A stretch of DNA of 64,000 bases from Halomonas sp. S3-1-1 (lineage in GTDB: Bacteria; Pseudomonadota; Gammaproteobacteria; Pseudomonadales; Halomonadaceae), in contig NZ_JALGBZ010000003.1 in NCBI RefSeq assembly GCF_023757625.1, positions 310,001 through 374,000 on the forward strand, in the 5' to 3' direction. The notes under the pieces were generated by a model, which did no database searches, was not told the origin of the DNA, and was given only the letters and a program-made list of their open reading frames with translations. The position numbers and the translations under genes are program-made. Below, piece after piece: positions 9,100-18,217 of this stretch. How positions within the stretch are numbered: the stretch's first letter is position 1; each line of letters starts with the position of its first letter.

Positions 9100-10077
9100 T
9101 TACTCGCCCCAAACGTCTTTCAGCGTGCGCACCCAGTTCTCGCCCATGATCTTGCGCACCTGGTTCTCGCTCAGGCCGCGCTTCAAAAGCGCCTCGGTCA
9201 GGTTGGGGAACTCGCCGATGGTACGGATGCCTTCCGGGTTGATGATCTTGCCGAAGTTGGTTAGGCGGCGCGCATAGCCCTTGTCGTGGGTCAGCCACTC
9301 GAAGAAGTTCTGGTCGTGGCCTTGGGTGAAGTCGGTGCCGATGCCGATAGCGTCTTCGCCGACGATGTTCATGATGTACTCGATCGCTTCGCAGTAGTCG
9401 TCGATGGTGGAGTCGACGCCTTTCTTGAGAAACGGTGTGAACATGGTCACGCCGACGAAACCGCCGTGGTCGGCGATGAACTTGAGCTCTTCATCGGACT
9501 TGTTGCGCGGGTGCTCCTTGAGCCCGGACGGCAGGCAGTGTGAGTAGCACACCGGTTTTTTGGACTCCAGGATGACTTCCTCGGAGGTCTTCGCGCCGAC
9601 GTGAGACAGATCGCACAGCATGCCGACGCGGTTCATTTCGGCAACGATTTCGCGTCCGAAGCCGGAAAGCCCGCCGTCGCGCTCGTAGCAGCCGGTGCCG
9701 ACCAGGTTCTGGGTGTTGTAGCACATCTGCACGATGCCAACGCCGAGCTGCTTGAACACTTCGACGTAGCCGATCTGGTCTTCAAAGGCGTGGGCGTTCT
9801 GGAAGCCATAGATGATGCCGGTCTTGCCCTCTTCCTTGGCGCGGGTGATGTCGCGGGTGGTGCGCACCGGGCGAACCAGGTCGCTGCACTCTTCCATCAG
9901 CTTGTTGGACGCGACGATGTTGTCGACGGTGGCCTTGAACCCTTCCCACACCGAGACGGTACAGTTGGCCGCCGTCAAGCCCCCACGGCGCATGTCTTCC
10001 AACAGCTCACGGTTCCATTTGGCGATGATCAGGCCGTCGATGACGATGGCGTCTTGGTGCAATTCAGAAGGGGTCAT
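9100..10077 (-). CDS. Membrane-dipeptidase family (peptidase M19) protein
   Basis: A 325-residue renal-dipeptidase-like metalloenzyme. Visible family features are the N-terminal IVIDGLII, the central YNTQNLVGTGC and CDLSHVGAKTSEEV, the histidine in CYSHCLPSGL, and IGIGTDFTQGHD near the C-terminus. The homologue PA5396 heads the same operon in Pseudomonas. The ATG at 10077 has GGAG nine bases upstream and gives the family-length N-terminus; a longer frame to 10182 looks like leader sequence. It is the first gene of the dgc operon and probably activated by GbdR. The substrate is unknown. Confidence 0.88.
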   Translation of the reverse strand: MTPSELHQDAIVIDGLIIAKWNRELLEDMRRGGLTAANCTVSVWEGFKATVDNIVASNKLMEECSDLVRPVRTTRDITRAKEEGKTGIIYGFQNAHAFEDQIGYVEVFKQLGVGIVQMCYNTQNLVGTGCYERDGGLSGFGREIVAEMNRVGMLCDLSHVGAKTSEEVILESKKPVCYSHCLPSGLKEHPRNKSDEELKFIADHGGFVGVTMFTPFLKKGVDSTIDDYCEAIEYIMNIVGEDAIGIGTDFTQGHDQNFFEWLTHDKGYARRLTNFGKIINPEGIRTIGEFPNLTEALLKRGLSENQVRKIMGENWVRTLKDVWGE

Positions 10078-10275
10078 AACGAGGCTCCAGGGTTGTCCAT
10101 GACGGGGAGCATAGCGCTGGGCCGGGGTCGCGCTGCTCCTGGAAACGACGACGAAAATTCCAAAAGCGTCACGCTGCGCCATGAGCGCGTCGCACGCGTA
10201 GCAAAGTTCACGATTAAACGGTATGACGTGCTGGCGTCAGAAGGAAAATCGCGGAGCGCAGCCAACGAGCGCGCA

Positions 10276-10300
10276 CAAAAAAGCGGCCGCGCGGGCCGCT
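10276..10300 (-). terminator. Intrinsic terminator of gbdR
   Basis: On the minus strand a seven-base-pair GC stem (10294-10300 with 10282-10288) is followed by six T. It separates gbdR from the dgc operon. The space between it and the dipeptidase start (10078-10275) must hold the dgc promoter; an inverted repeat TGACG/CGTCA lies at 10224-10239, but I cannot assign it. Confidence 0.85.
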
Positions 10301-10332
10301 CTTGCGACGTTTCGATCGCTTTTTGGTGTGGG

Positions 10333-11472
10333 TCAGTTCATCAGCGGCACGCTTGCAAACGTCGGCTCGCCCTGGGCGTAGGCCAGCGCCAATAGTGCAC
10401 TCGAGGTGGGTTCGCCGCCGACGGGCTCCACGCCCCAGTGCTGTATGAGCGGCGCGTTCTTGATCTGCGCCGTTTGGCGCGACTGCGAGCCCAAGCGCTC
10501 GTCTCGGGGCGGAATGCCAAAGCATTCGCGGTAGCACTTGGAGAAGTGCGGGGTAGAGACGAAGCCGCATACCGAGGCGATCTCGATGATCGAAAGCGAT
10601 GTTTGTTTCAACAACTGACGCGCGCGCACCAGTCTAAGCTTCAAGTAGTACCGCGACGGCGAGCAGTGCAGATAGCGCTGGAAAAGCCGCTCGAGCTGGC
10701 GCCTGGAGACGTCCACGTAGCTTGCCAGCTCGTTGAGCTCCAGGGGCTCCTCGAGGTTGGACTCCATCAGCGCCACGATATCCAGAAGCTTGGGCTGGGT
10801 AGTGCCCAGCACGTGCTTGAGCGGCACGCGCTGCTGGTCCTGCTCGTTGCGCATGTGCTCGTAGATGAACATCTCCGAAATACCCGCTGACAGCGCCTTG
10901 CCGTGGTCGTGGGCGATCAGGTTGAGCATCATGTCGAGCGGCGCGGTGCCGCCGGAGGCGGTGAAACGGTCGCGGTCGATGGAGAAAAGCTTGGTAGTCA
11001 GCACGATTTTCGGGAAAGCTTCCTGAACCGAGGCCAGACACTCCCAGTGAATACTGGTTTCGTAGTGATCCAAAAGCCCCGCCTTGGCCAGCGCCCAGCT
11101 GCCGGTGCAGATCGCGCCCAAGTGCTTTAACTGACGCGCCTGGGTCTGAAGCCAGTGGATGTGCTCGCGGCTGACGCTATGCTGCGGGGCGACGCCGCCG
11201 CAGACGATGACCCAGTCGAGCGCCAGCGGCGCCTGCATGGCGGCGTCCGGCGTCACGTTGAGTCCGTCGCTGGCGCGTACCGGGGCGCCGTCTTGGGTCA
11301 GCGTATACCAGCGATAAAGCTCGCGGCCGGCCAGCTGGTTGGCCATGCGCAGGGGTTCGATCGCCGAGGCCAGGGAGATCAGAGTGAAGTTGTCCAACAG
11401 CAAAAAACCCAGTGTTTGCGGTGCGCTGGGGCGACCTGCGGGGGCGCAGGATGTGATTTGATCGGATGTCAT
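10333..11472 (-). CDS. gbdR: GbdR-type AraC-family activator
   Basis: A 379-residue regulator. Residues about 20-190 form a DJ-1/class-I amidotransferase-like sensor domain (FLLLDNFTLISLASAIEPLRMAN, GAICTGSWALAKAGLLD), and residues about 225-330 hold two AraC helix-turn-helix units (ELASYVDVSRRQLERLFQRY and IIEIASVCGFVSTPHFSKCYRE). In Pseudomonas GbdR senses glycine betaine or dimethylglycine and activates the gbc and dgc genes. Its position just upstream of the dgc operon supports that role. A 34-residue tail follows the second HTH. Confidence 0.9.
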   Translation of the reverse strand: MTSDQITSCAPAGRPSAPQTLGFLLLDNFTLISLASAIEPLRMANQLAGRELYRWYTLTQDGAPVRASDGLNVTPDAAMQAPLALDWVIVCGGVAPQHSVSREHIHWLQTQARQLKHLGAICTGSWALAKAGLLDHYETSIHWECLASVQEAFPKIVLTTKLFSIDRDRFTASGGTAPLDMMLNLIAHDHGKALSAGISEMFIYEHMRNEQDQQRVPLKHVLGTTQPKLLDIVALMESNLEEPLELNELASYVDVSRRQLERLFQRYLHCSPSRYYLKLRLVRARQLLKQTSLSIIEIASVCGFVSTPHFSKCYRECFGIPPRDERLGSQSRQTAQIKNAPLIQHWGVEPVGGEPTSSALLALAYAQGEPTFASVPLMN

Positions 11473-11815
11473 GGTCTGGTACCTCTTATCACCGAAACGT
11501 CTGGAGTTTTTCTTGTTATAGGTATGGGTTACTGGCGTGTTGTTATGCTCCCCGAATGAGCTTTTAAGCTATCCACCTGCATAGTGGCACGAATGCCTCT
11601 TATACTGACAAAGCAATCTTGTATACGATGCGCGCGCTGTCGTAAACGGAACTCTATATGTCGCTTTGAAGGCGGAATAATGCGGTTTTCTCGCACTTGG
11701 AGAAAAAATGCAACGCATTTTGAACACCCCATGTCGCTTTCGTAAGTTATTGAGCCCGAAGGTTTTAGGCTCGAAAAGTTATATGCTCATAAGCCATTAA
11801 AAAAGGAATGCTGAA
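11473..11815. other. Divergent intergenic region gbdR/mscL
   Basis: This 343-base AT-richer space must carry the promoters of gbdR (leftward) and mscL (rightward). A five-base-pair hairpin (11752-11756 with 11768-11772) precedes TTATATGCTC at 11779-11788, which could be a -10 region for mscL, but no good -35 lies at the right distance. No RNA gene or ORF in it can be supported. Confidence 0.5.
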
Positions 11816-12322
11816 ATGTCGGGATTTTTCAAGGAGTTTCGCGAGTTCGCCGTTAAAGGCAACGTGATCGATATGGCGGTGGGGATTATCATCGGTGGCG
11901 CGTTTACGCTCATCGTTCAGCGGCTGGTGGCGGATATCATGAATCCGATCATCGGTTTGCTGGTCGGCGGCATCGATTTTTCGAATATCTTTATCGTACT
12001 GCGCGAAGGCGCGGTAGCCGGGCCGTATCTGACGCTGGACGCCGCTCAACAGGCGGGGGCGGTGACGCTCAACATCGGGCTGTTTTTGAACGCGGTGATC
12101 AGCTTCGCTATCGTCGCCTTCGTGGTCTTCATGCTGGTGCGCACCATCAACCGGCTCAAGCGCGAAGAGATGGACGAGCCCAAAAGCCCGGTAGAGAAGT
12201 CCTGCCCCTACTGCTTCATGACCGTGCCGATCAAGGCGAGCCGCTGCGGCCACTGCACCTCGACGCTGTCCAGCGCCAGCGCTCCCGAGACGTCCTCGAG
12301 CGCGCCGAAAACCACATCCTGA
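11816..12322 (+). CDS. mscL: Large-conductance mechanosensitive channel with zinc-ribbon tail
   Basis: A 168-residue protein. Residues 1-115 are canonical MscL: the amphipathic start FKEFREFAVKGNVIDMAVG, TM1 through AFTLIVQRLVADIMNPIIG, then TM2 around residues 87-108. It opens under membrane tension and releases solutes on osmotic down-shock. The tail differs from the roughly 136-residue E. coli protein: C130, C133, C144 and C147 form a CPYC...CGHC zinc ribbon, followed by a Ser/Thr/Ala-rich end. I believe such tails occur in other MscL proteins, but cannot check how widely. The ATG has AAAGGAA upstream. Confidence 0.95.
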   Translation: MSGFFKEFREFAVKGNVIDMAVGIIIGGAFTLIVQRLVADIMNPIIGLLVGGIDFSNIFIVLREGAVAGPYLTLDAAQQAGAVTLNIGLFLNAVISFAIVAFVVFMLVRTINRLKREEMDEPKSPVEKSCPYCFMTVPIKASRCGHCTSTLSSASAPETSSSAPKTTS

Positions 12323-12391
12323 TCGGCTAATTTAGAAAATGAATTAAACGCGCTACTATCCTCGACGAACTATCGTCCAAAGGAGACGCGC

Positions 12392-14047
12392 GTGCCCTTC
12401 TTACGTCCATCGCTTACTGTGGCGCTCAGCATCGCCGCGGCCCTACCCGCGGCGATGCTGTTTTCAAACGCGACCGCCCACGCCGAGGGCTTCGACCCCG
12501 CCCTTGGCGATCAGCGCCAATACTTCGTCGGCCTGCGTCTGGGCGCGGATTCGCCGGTCCTGCAACGCGAGGACCGCTATATCGAAAGCGTAATGCGCTA
12601 CCGCGTCGATACGGACGTGGATGCGGTGATGGCTTTCGATATCGAACCGCGCTATCTCATGATCTCCGCCCCCTATTACGATGTGCTTTTCGATAGCGCC
12701 AGCCCCGAGACCTTCGAGACGGCCATCGCCAGGGCGATGGCCGCGGGGTTCGAGCTCCAGGCGGACTCGCGTGGTCACACGACGATGACCGCCCACGACT
12801 CGAACGCCTGGCAGGCGCTGTCCACCGGCCAGGATGACCTGAATCCCGAGCAGTTCACCCGAGCCTTCGGCGTCCCCGGCATCATGGCTGAGTTGCCGCC
12901 GACGGTGGGCGCAACGGTCACGGTCGGCGGCCTCCACCCGCTGAGCGATGTGACGCTGACCGTGACCGAGGTCACCGACCAATGGATCACGGCGGACCTC
13001 TCTCCGGCGGATAAGGCCGAGCCCGGTGACTGGCCGCTCCCCGGGGGCGATGTGGCGGTTAGCCTAAGCAAGCTCGAGGGGCGCGTGAAAGTCGAGCGTG
13101 ATACCGGATGGATCGAGTCGCTGGCGCTGTTCGCCGAGCAGACCGGCCAGTACCAGGGGCAGGCCGTGACCATCCCCTTGACCTTGGCCATGCAGGCACT
13201 TGACGACGAGGCGGCGCTGGGTGAGCACGCACCGAGTATGCTGTACCACTTCGAAACCTTCGCCGACCCCAGCGAAGAGGAGCCGGGTCAGGAGCACTAC
13301 GATTTGGACTTGCCGCAGCGCAAGGAGGCACTGACGGCGCGAAATCCTCGACAGCCCGACGACGTTCAAAAGGTGTTTCCAGAGCGCGAAGGGCGTTTTC
13401 GTATCGACGTTGACCAGAACGCGCTGACGTTGCGCGTGCCGATTCATCTCGAAGAGCGCCAGTTTGCCGGCGGACTCAGTCTGAATGCGCTGACGCTTCA
13501 GGGTGCCGATGGTGAAGCGCTGGCGCTACCGCTACGTGTGACCAGCAATCATCAGGTCAATAGCACTCAGCGGGGCCAAGCGATCGAGATCACCCTGCGG
13601 CCGCTGGGCTGGGAGAGCGTTGACTGGAGTACCGTTCAGGGCGTGACCGCCACGCTTGCCTATCGACCGGTCACGGTGGAAGAGCACCTGTTCATTGAGC
13701 TCGGTGACGAGCCCACTAGCGTCCAGCGCGGGGACGCCGTGGCCCGAGCGATTCCGATTCCACAGACGAGTGGCGAGTGGCATTTAGAGCTCGGCAACCG
13801 CCGCAACGCCTTCATTCCCGATAACAGCACCCTTCATGGCGATATCCGCGTCTACAATACCAACCTTCGCTATGACGCCTCGCTTCCCCCCACCCCGCGC
13901 TCCTTGATTGAGGGCGTGTCGTTCCCTTACGCCCATGACTTCCAGCTGAAAATCGAAGGTGACGCGGATCGTCTTCCCCTGGTATTAACGCCTTTTGCGC
14001 AAGAGGTGCAGGCCTTCGATATGACCTTCACTCCGGCATCGCCGTAG
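12392..14047 (+). CDS. Exported protein of unknown function
   Basis: I do not recognise a family for this 551-residue protein. It starts at GTG (AGGAG seven bases upstream) and has a Sec signal peptide (hydrophobic residues 8-28, probable cleavage after AHA at about 32). The rest is polar, rich in Asp/Glu and predicted beta-strands, without cysteines in obvious pairs or a C-terminal membrane anchor. A Pro/Glu-rich stretch lies near residues 290-330. It is probably periplasmic or outer-membrane-associated. It is transcribed alone, or with mscL 69 bases upstream, and ends in a clear terminator. Confidence 0.8.
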   Translation: MPFLRPSLTVALSIAAALPAAMLFSNATAHAEGFDPALGDQRQYFVGLRLGADSPVLQREDRYIESVMRYRVDTDVDAVMAFDIEPRYLMISAPYYDVLFDSASPETFETAIARAMAAGFELQADSRGHTTMTAHDSNAWQALSTGQDDLNPEQFTRAFGVPGIMAELPPTVGATVTVGGLHPLSDVTLTVTEVTDQWITADLSPADKAEPGDWPLPGGDVAVSLSKLEGRVKVERDTGWIESLALFAEQTGQYQGQAVTIPLTLAMQALDDEAALGEHAPSMLYHFETFADPSEEEPGQEHYDLDLPQRKEALTARNPRQPDDVQKVFPEREGRFRIDVDQNALTLRVPIHLEERQFAGGLSLNALTLQGADGEALALPLRVTSNHQVNSTQRGQAIEITLRPLGWESVDWSTVQGVTATLAYRPVTVEEHLFIELGDEPTSVQRGDAVARAIPIPQTSGEWHLELGNRRNAFIPDNSTLHGDIRVYNTNLRYDASLPPTPRSLIEGVSFPYAHDFQLKIEGDADRLPLVLTPFAQEVQAFDMTFTPASP

Positions 14048-14130
14048 CGAAAAAACGTCACCGCGCGGTGAAACCGTGGCGCTGACGCCCTTTGTTGAGG
14101 AGGGTTTTAGACTAAAGTTTTAATCCGTTG

Positions 14131-14157
14131 CCCGCCCGGCGTCAGCCGGGCGTTTTA
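14131..14157 (+). terminator. Intrinsic terminator after the exported protein gene
   Basis: A perfect eight-base-pair stem (14133-14140 with 14145-14152), tetraloop GTCA, then TTTT. It is followed at 14205-14270 by a very AT-rich stretch that probably contains the promoter of the FAD dehydrogenase operon. Confidence 0.85.
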
Positions 14158-14299
14158 CGTTTAGAGAACCGGCTTTAACGAGCGGACGAAGGCAGTGGAG
14201 ACTTGGTTAATAAGCTAATTAGTAAAATATATATTAAAATGTCGTTATTAAAAAAACCAAAATACCGCTGACCAATGACGCAATGAGCAAGGAGAGACC

Positions 14300-15004
14300 G
14301 TGAGCCTAAAAGACGCATCGCGACGTCGGTTCATGAAGGGAGCGCTGACGGGAATCCCCGCCGTCACCATCGGCAGCGGCGTATCGCTGACCGCTTCCGC
14401 CGATGAGCCCCCGCAGCAGCTAACCGATTACCAGCCCGCCTTTTTCGAGTCCGCCGAATGGGATTTCATCATCGCCGCTTGCGATCGCTTGATTCCAGGT
14501 ACCGGCCCCGGCCCCGGCGCGCTCGAGACCAACGTACCGATCTTCATCGACCGCCAGATGGAAGGGGGCTTCGGCCATGCCGCCGACTGGTACATGAAGG
14601 GGCCGTTCCCCGATGACGTGCCGGCGCTCTTTGGCCATCAGATCCCGCTGACCCCGCGCGAGATGTATCGCGAAGGGATCGCGGCGGTGAACGACTTCTG
14701 CCAAAACCGCCACGACGTCGCCTTCGCCGCGCTCGATGACGCCGCCCGCGACCAGGTCCTGACCCAGCTTCAAGACGGCGAGATCGAGATGGCGTCGATG
14801 CGGGGCAGCTACTTTTTCGACATGCTGCTGCAAAACACTAAAGAGGGCTACTTTGCCGACCCCATTCATGGCGGCAACAAGCACATGGCGTCCTGGAAGT
14901 TCATCGGTTTTCCTGGGGCGCGCGCGTCGTATCGCGAATGGGTGGATCAGCACAACGTCGAGTACCCGCTGGGGCCGGTCAGCCTTAACGGGGAGAGGGG
15001 ATAA
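14300..15004 (+). CDS. Gluconate 2-dehydrogenase subunit 3-family protein (Tat substrate)
   Basis: A 234-residue small subunit of a three-component periplasmic dehydrogenase. A twin-arginine signal is visible (RRRFMKGALTGIPAVTIG, residues 8-25), followed by the subunit-3 domain (FFESAEWDFIIAACDRLIPG...). It is known in this family to carry the folded flavoprotein through the Tat pore. GTG start with AAGGAGAG upstream; two bases separate its stop from the flavoprotein start. Confidence 0.9.
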   Translation: MSLKDASRRRFMKGALTGIPAVTIGSGVSLTASADEPPQQLTDYQPAFFESAEWDFIIAACDRLIPGTGPGPGALETNVPIFIDRQMEGGFGHAADWYMKGPFPDDVPALFGHQIPLTPREMYREGIAAVNDFCQNRHDVAFAALDDAARDQVLTQLQDGEIEMASMRGSYFFDMLLQNTKEGYFADPIHGGNKHMASWKFIGFPGARASYREWVDQHNVEYPLGPVSLNGERG

Positions 15005-15006
15005 GC

Positions 15007-16779
15007 ATGGCACGTACAGAATCACCCGTTGACGTCGTGCTGGTCGGCTTTGGCTGGACCAGCGCGATCATGGGCATGGAATTGACCGACGCAGGCTTGA
15101 ACGTGCTGGCGCTCGAGCGCGGCGAAGACCGCGACACGGTGCCAGATTTCGCCTACCCGAAGATGGCCGATGAGCTCACCTACGGGGTGCGCTATAAACT
15201 GATGCAGCGCCCGGCGAAAAGCACGCTCACCGTGCGCCACAACGTGGGCGACATGGCGGTGCCTTATCGCCACTTGGGCTCGTTTCTGCCCGGCGACGGC
15301 GTCGGCGGTGCCGGCACCCACTGGAACGGCCACACCTGGCGGCCCCAGCCCCAGGAGCTGCGCCTTAAAAGCTACGTTGAGGAGAACTTCGGCGCCGACA
15401 TCATTCCCGACGAAATGACGATTCAGGACTTCGGCGTCAGCTACGATGAGCTCGAGCCCTTTTTCGACTACTTCGAGAAAGTGGCGGGTATCTCCGGCAA
15501 GGCGGGGAACCTCAACGGCGAGATTCAGGAAGGCGGCAATCCGTTCGAGGGCTGGCGCTCTGATGAGTACCCCATGCCGCCGCTGGCGCGAACCTATAAC
15601 GATACGCTGTTCGCCGATGTCGCCCGAAGCGAAGGCTACCACCCCTTCCCGCTGCCCGCAGCCAATGCCTCTGTTGCCTACACCAACCCTTACGGCATGC
15701 AGCTCGGCCCGTGTAACTTCTGCGGCTTCTGCGAGCGCTACGGCTGCTTGAACTACTCCAAGTCGTCGCCGCAGACCTGCATTCTGGGCGCGCTCAAGCG
15801 CCGCGAGAATTTCTCCTACCGCACGCAGAGCGAAGTGCTGCGCGTGGAGCTCGATAGCGATGGCGAGCGCGCTATTGGTGTGACCTATATTGACCCGGAA
15901 GGCAACGAGGTCTTTCAGCCGGCGGATCTGGTGATCCTGGGCGCCTACTCGCTGCACAACGTGCACCTGATGCTGGTGTCCGGCATCGGCACGCCCTACA
16001 ACCCGGAAACCGGGGACGGCGTGGTCGGCAAGAACTACGCCTATCAGATGAACGGCGGCTCTTCGCTCTATTTCCGCGACAAGGAGTTCAACCCCTTCAT
16101 CGGCGCCGGTGGCAATGGCGAAGTAATCAACGACTTCGGCGTTGAGCAGATCGACTTCGCTCAGGAAGGCTTTATCGGCGGCTCCTACATCAACGCCGCG
16201 ATGACCAACGGCCAGCCGATTCGCAACATGCCGCTGCGCGCCGGCGCGCCAAGCTGGGGCGAAGGGTGGAAGCAGGCGGTGCAGGAGACCTACGGCCACG
16301 TCATGTCGATTGGCTCTCACGGCAGCAACATGAGCTATCGCGACTGCTATCTGGATCTCGACCCCAACTACACCGACGACCACGGCCGGCCGTTGATGCG
16401 CATGACCTTCGACTGGAAGGCCAACGATGTGCGCATGACCCAGTTCATGAAACAGAAGATCGATACGCTTTCAAAGGCGCTGGGCCCGGACGACTACCGG
16501 CTCTCTTTCAAGGACTTCGATACGCGCTACGACGTGCGCCCCTACCAGACCACGCACAACGTGGGCGGAGCGATCATGGGTACCGACCCTTCCTCCAGCG
16601 CGCTCAACCGCTACCTGCAGAGCTGGGACGTACACAACGTCTTCGTGATGGGCGCCAGTGCCTTTCCGCAGAACCTGCAGTACAACCCGACGGGGCTGGT
16701 CGGCGCACTGGCCTACTGGTCGGCGAAGGCGATTCGCGAGCAGTACCTGCCAAACCCCGGCCCGCTGGTTCAAGCCTAG
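15007..16779 (+). CDS. GMC-family FAD dehydrogenase, catalytic subunit
   Basis: A 590-residue flavoprotein. The N-terminal FAD motif is VDVVLVGFGWTSAIMGMELT, GMC signatures follow (GDGVGGAGTHWNG), and the C-terminal catalytic region has TTHNVGGAIMG with NPTGLVGALAYW. A cysteine cluster at about residues 237-257 (GPCNFCGFCERYGC) matches the [3Fe-4S]-binding segment known in bacterial FAD-dependent glucose dehydrogenases. It has no signal peptide of its own and should be exported with the Tat small subunit. Relatives oxidise gluconate, 2-ketogluconate, sorbitol or glucose; the substrate here is not determined. Confidence 0.9.
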   Translation: MARTESPVDVVLVGFGWTSAIMGMELTDAGLNVLALERGEDRDTVPDFAYPKMADELTYGVRYKLMQRPAKSTLTVRHNVGDMAVPYRHLGSFLPGDGVGGAGTHWNGHTWRPQPQELRLKSYVEENFGADIIPDEMTIQDFGVSYDELEPFFDYFEKVAGISGKAGNLNGEIQEGGNPFEGWRSDEYPMPPLARTYNDTLFADVARSEGYHPFPLPAANASVAYTNPYGMQLGPCNFCGFCERYGCLNYSKSSPQTCILGALKRRENFSYRTQSEVLRVELDSDGERAIGVTYIDPEGNEVFQPADLVILGAYSLHNVHLMLVSGIGTPYNPETGDGVVGKNYAYQMNGGSSLYFRDKEFNPFIGAGGNGEVINDFGVEQIDFAQEGFIGGSYINAAMTNGQPIRNMPLRAGAPSWGEGWKQAVQETYGHVMSIGSHGSNMSYRDCYLDLDPNYTDDHGRPLMRMTFDWKANDVRMTQFMKQKIDTLSKALGPDDYRLSFKDFDTRYDVRPYQTTHNVGGAIMGTDPSSSALNRYLQSWDVHNVFVMGASAFPQNLQYNPTGLVGALAYWSAKAIREQYLPNPGPLVQA

Positions 16780-16789
16780 GAGAGCGACC

Positions 16790-18103
16790 ATGAAGCACAC
16801 CGTAAAATGGCGCCAAGGGCTGGTCGGCGTTGGCCTTTTGAGCGTCACCACCGCAAGCCTTGCGTTCGATGACGAAGTGATCAGCCGCGGCGAGTATCTG
16901 GCCCGCGCCGGCGATTGCGTGGCGTGTCACACCGCCCCCGACGGTGAGCCCTTCGCCGGCGGTTTGGCCGTGGAGAGCCCTTTTGGGGCTATTTACTCGA
17001 CCAACATCACGCCAGACTCAGAAACCGGTATCGGTGACTACAGCCGCGACGAGTTCGCCGCCGCGCTCCGCGAGGGCGAGCGCGCCGATGGCAAGCACCT
17101 TTATCCGGCCATGCCGTACCCTTCCTATTCGCTGATCACCGATGAGGATATCGACGCGCTCTACGCCTACTTCATGGAAGGCGTGGCACCGGTCGAGAAT
17201 ACCCCGGAGCGCACGGATCTGAGCTTTCCGTTCAACCAGCGCTGGGGCATCGGGCTTTGGGACTGGCTGTTCACCAACGATGAGACGTTCTCGCCGGACC
17301 CCGAGCGTAGCGACGAGGAGAACCGCGGCGCCTATCTGGTTCAGGGGCTTGGCCACTGCGGCAGCTGCCACACCGAGCGCGGGCTCTTCTTCCAGGAGAA
17401 GGCGCTGGACGACAGCGACGACGCGTTCCTTTCCGGCGAGGTGCTGGAGGGCTGGTACGCGCCGAGCCTGCGCGGCAGCGGCGACGGCGGCAGGGCCATC
17501 GAGCGCTGGGACGATCAGGCCATCGTCGATTATCTGGCCACCGGCCGTAACGACGAAAGCGCCGTGGCCGGCGAGATGACGTCGGTGGTGGCGCACAGCA
17601 CTTCGCACCTCAACGAGAGTGATTTGCAGGCGATCGCCGCCTATCTGAACTCGCTGGGAAGCCAAGGCGACCGGCCCCTGATCACCGACGCTCAGGTCGA
17701 CGAAACCGACGCCATGCTTACGCGGGCGGACGTGGAAAACGATCTCGGCGCGCGGCTCTACCTGGACAACTGCAACGCCTGCCACTTCTCCAACGGCCGC
17801 GGCGCCGCCCAGGTGTTTCCGAGCCTGTCGGGAAGCTCGATGGTCAACGCCGACGACCCGACCGGCATGATCCGGGTGATCCTGGCCGGAGCCCGGCTAC
17901 CCTCCACGGAGCAGCGCCCGGAAGCGCTGGCCATGCCGGACTTCGCCTGGCGCTTGTCCGACGAAGAGGTCGCAAAGCTTGCCACCTTCGTGCGCGGTGC
18001 CTGGGGCAACGACGCGGGAGAGGTCAGTGCCAGCGCCGTAGCAGACGTGCGCGACGAGCTGCCGGACGATCGCGTGACCAGCGCGCCGGTCATCGACGAC
18101 TGA
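16790..18103 (+). CDS. Triheme cytochrome c subunit of the FAD dehydrogenase
   Basis: A 437-residue exported cytochrome with a Sec signal peptide at residues 1-25 (cleavage near SLA/FDD). Three heme c motifs are visible: CVACH at 43-47, CGSCH in the middle and CNACH near residue 328. It takes electrons from the flavoprotein and passes them to ubiquinone or the oxidase chain. I placed the start at the ATG with AGGAGAG upstream; the frame is open further upstream within the preceding gene, but that stretch is not protein-like. Two terminator-like hairpins follow. Confidence 0.92.
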   Translation: MKHTVKWRQGLVGVGLLSVTTASLAFDDEVISRGEYLARAGDCVACHTAPDGEPFAGGLAVESPFGAIYSTNITPDSETGIGDYSRDEFAAALREGERADGKHLYPAMPYPSYSLITDEDIDALYAYFMEGVAPVENTPERTDLSFPFNQRWGIGLWDWLFTNDETFSPDPERSDEENRGAYLVQGLGHCGSCHTERGLFFQEKALDDSDDAFLSGEVLEGWYAPSLRGSGDGGRAIERWDDQAIVDYLATGRNDESAVAGEMTSVVAHSTSHLNESDLQAIAAYLNSLGSQGDRPLITDAQVDETDAMLTRADVENDLGARLYLDNCNACHFSNGRGAAQVFPSLSGSSMVNADDPTGMIRVILAGARLPSTEQRPEALAMPDFAWRLSDEEVAKLATFVRGAWGNDAGEVSASAVADVRDELPDDRVTSAPVIDD

Positions 18104-18171
18104 TCGGTTTTCCCAAGCCATGAAAAGTAAGCCATGAAAAAGGGTGCCCCGTGGGGCACCCTGATCAACGC

Positions 18172-18198
18172 AAAACCCCACCGATTGGTGGGGTTTTT
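18172..18198. terminator. Terminator between the dehydrogenase operon and the repeat protein gene
   Basis: A nine-base-pair stem (18174-18182 with 18187-18195) flanked by A's and a run of T's can end transcription from both sides. A second strong hairpin (about 18141-18162) lies just upstream without a T tract. Confidence 0.8.
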
Positions 18199-18217
18199 TC
18201 GTACCTGAAAGCAGTGC

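Noticed and set aside
10078-10182. A 35-residue N-terminal extension of the dipeptidase
   Set aside because: The downstream ATG has a good ribosome-binding site and matches the family N-terminus; the extension is untypical sequence over the promoter region.
14205-14270. AT-rich block before the FAD dehydrogenase operon as a possible origin or mobile-element scar
   Set aside because: There are no DnaA-box clusters, inverted repeats or target duplications; it is most simply a promoter region.
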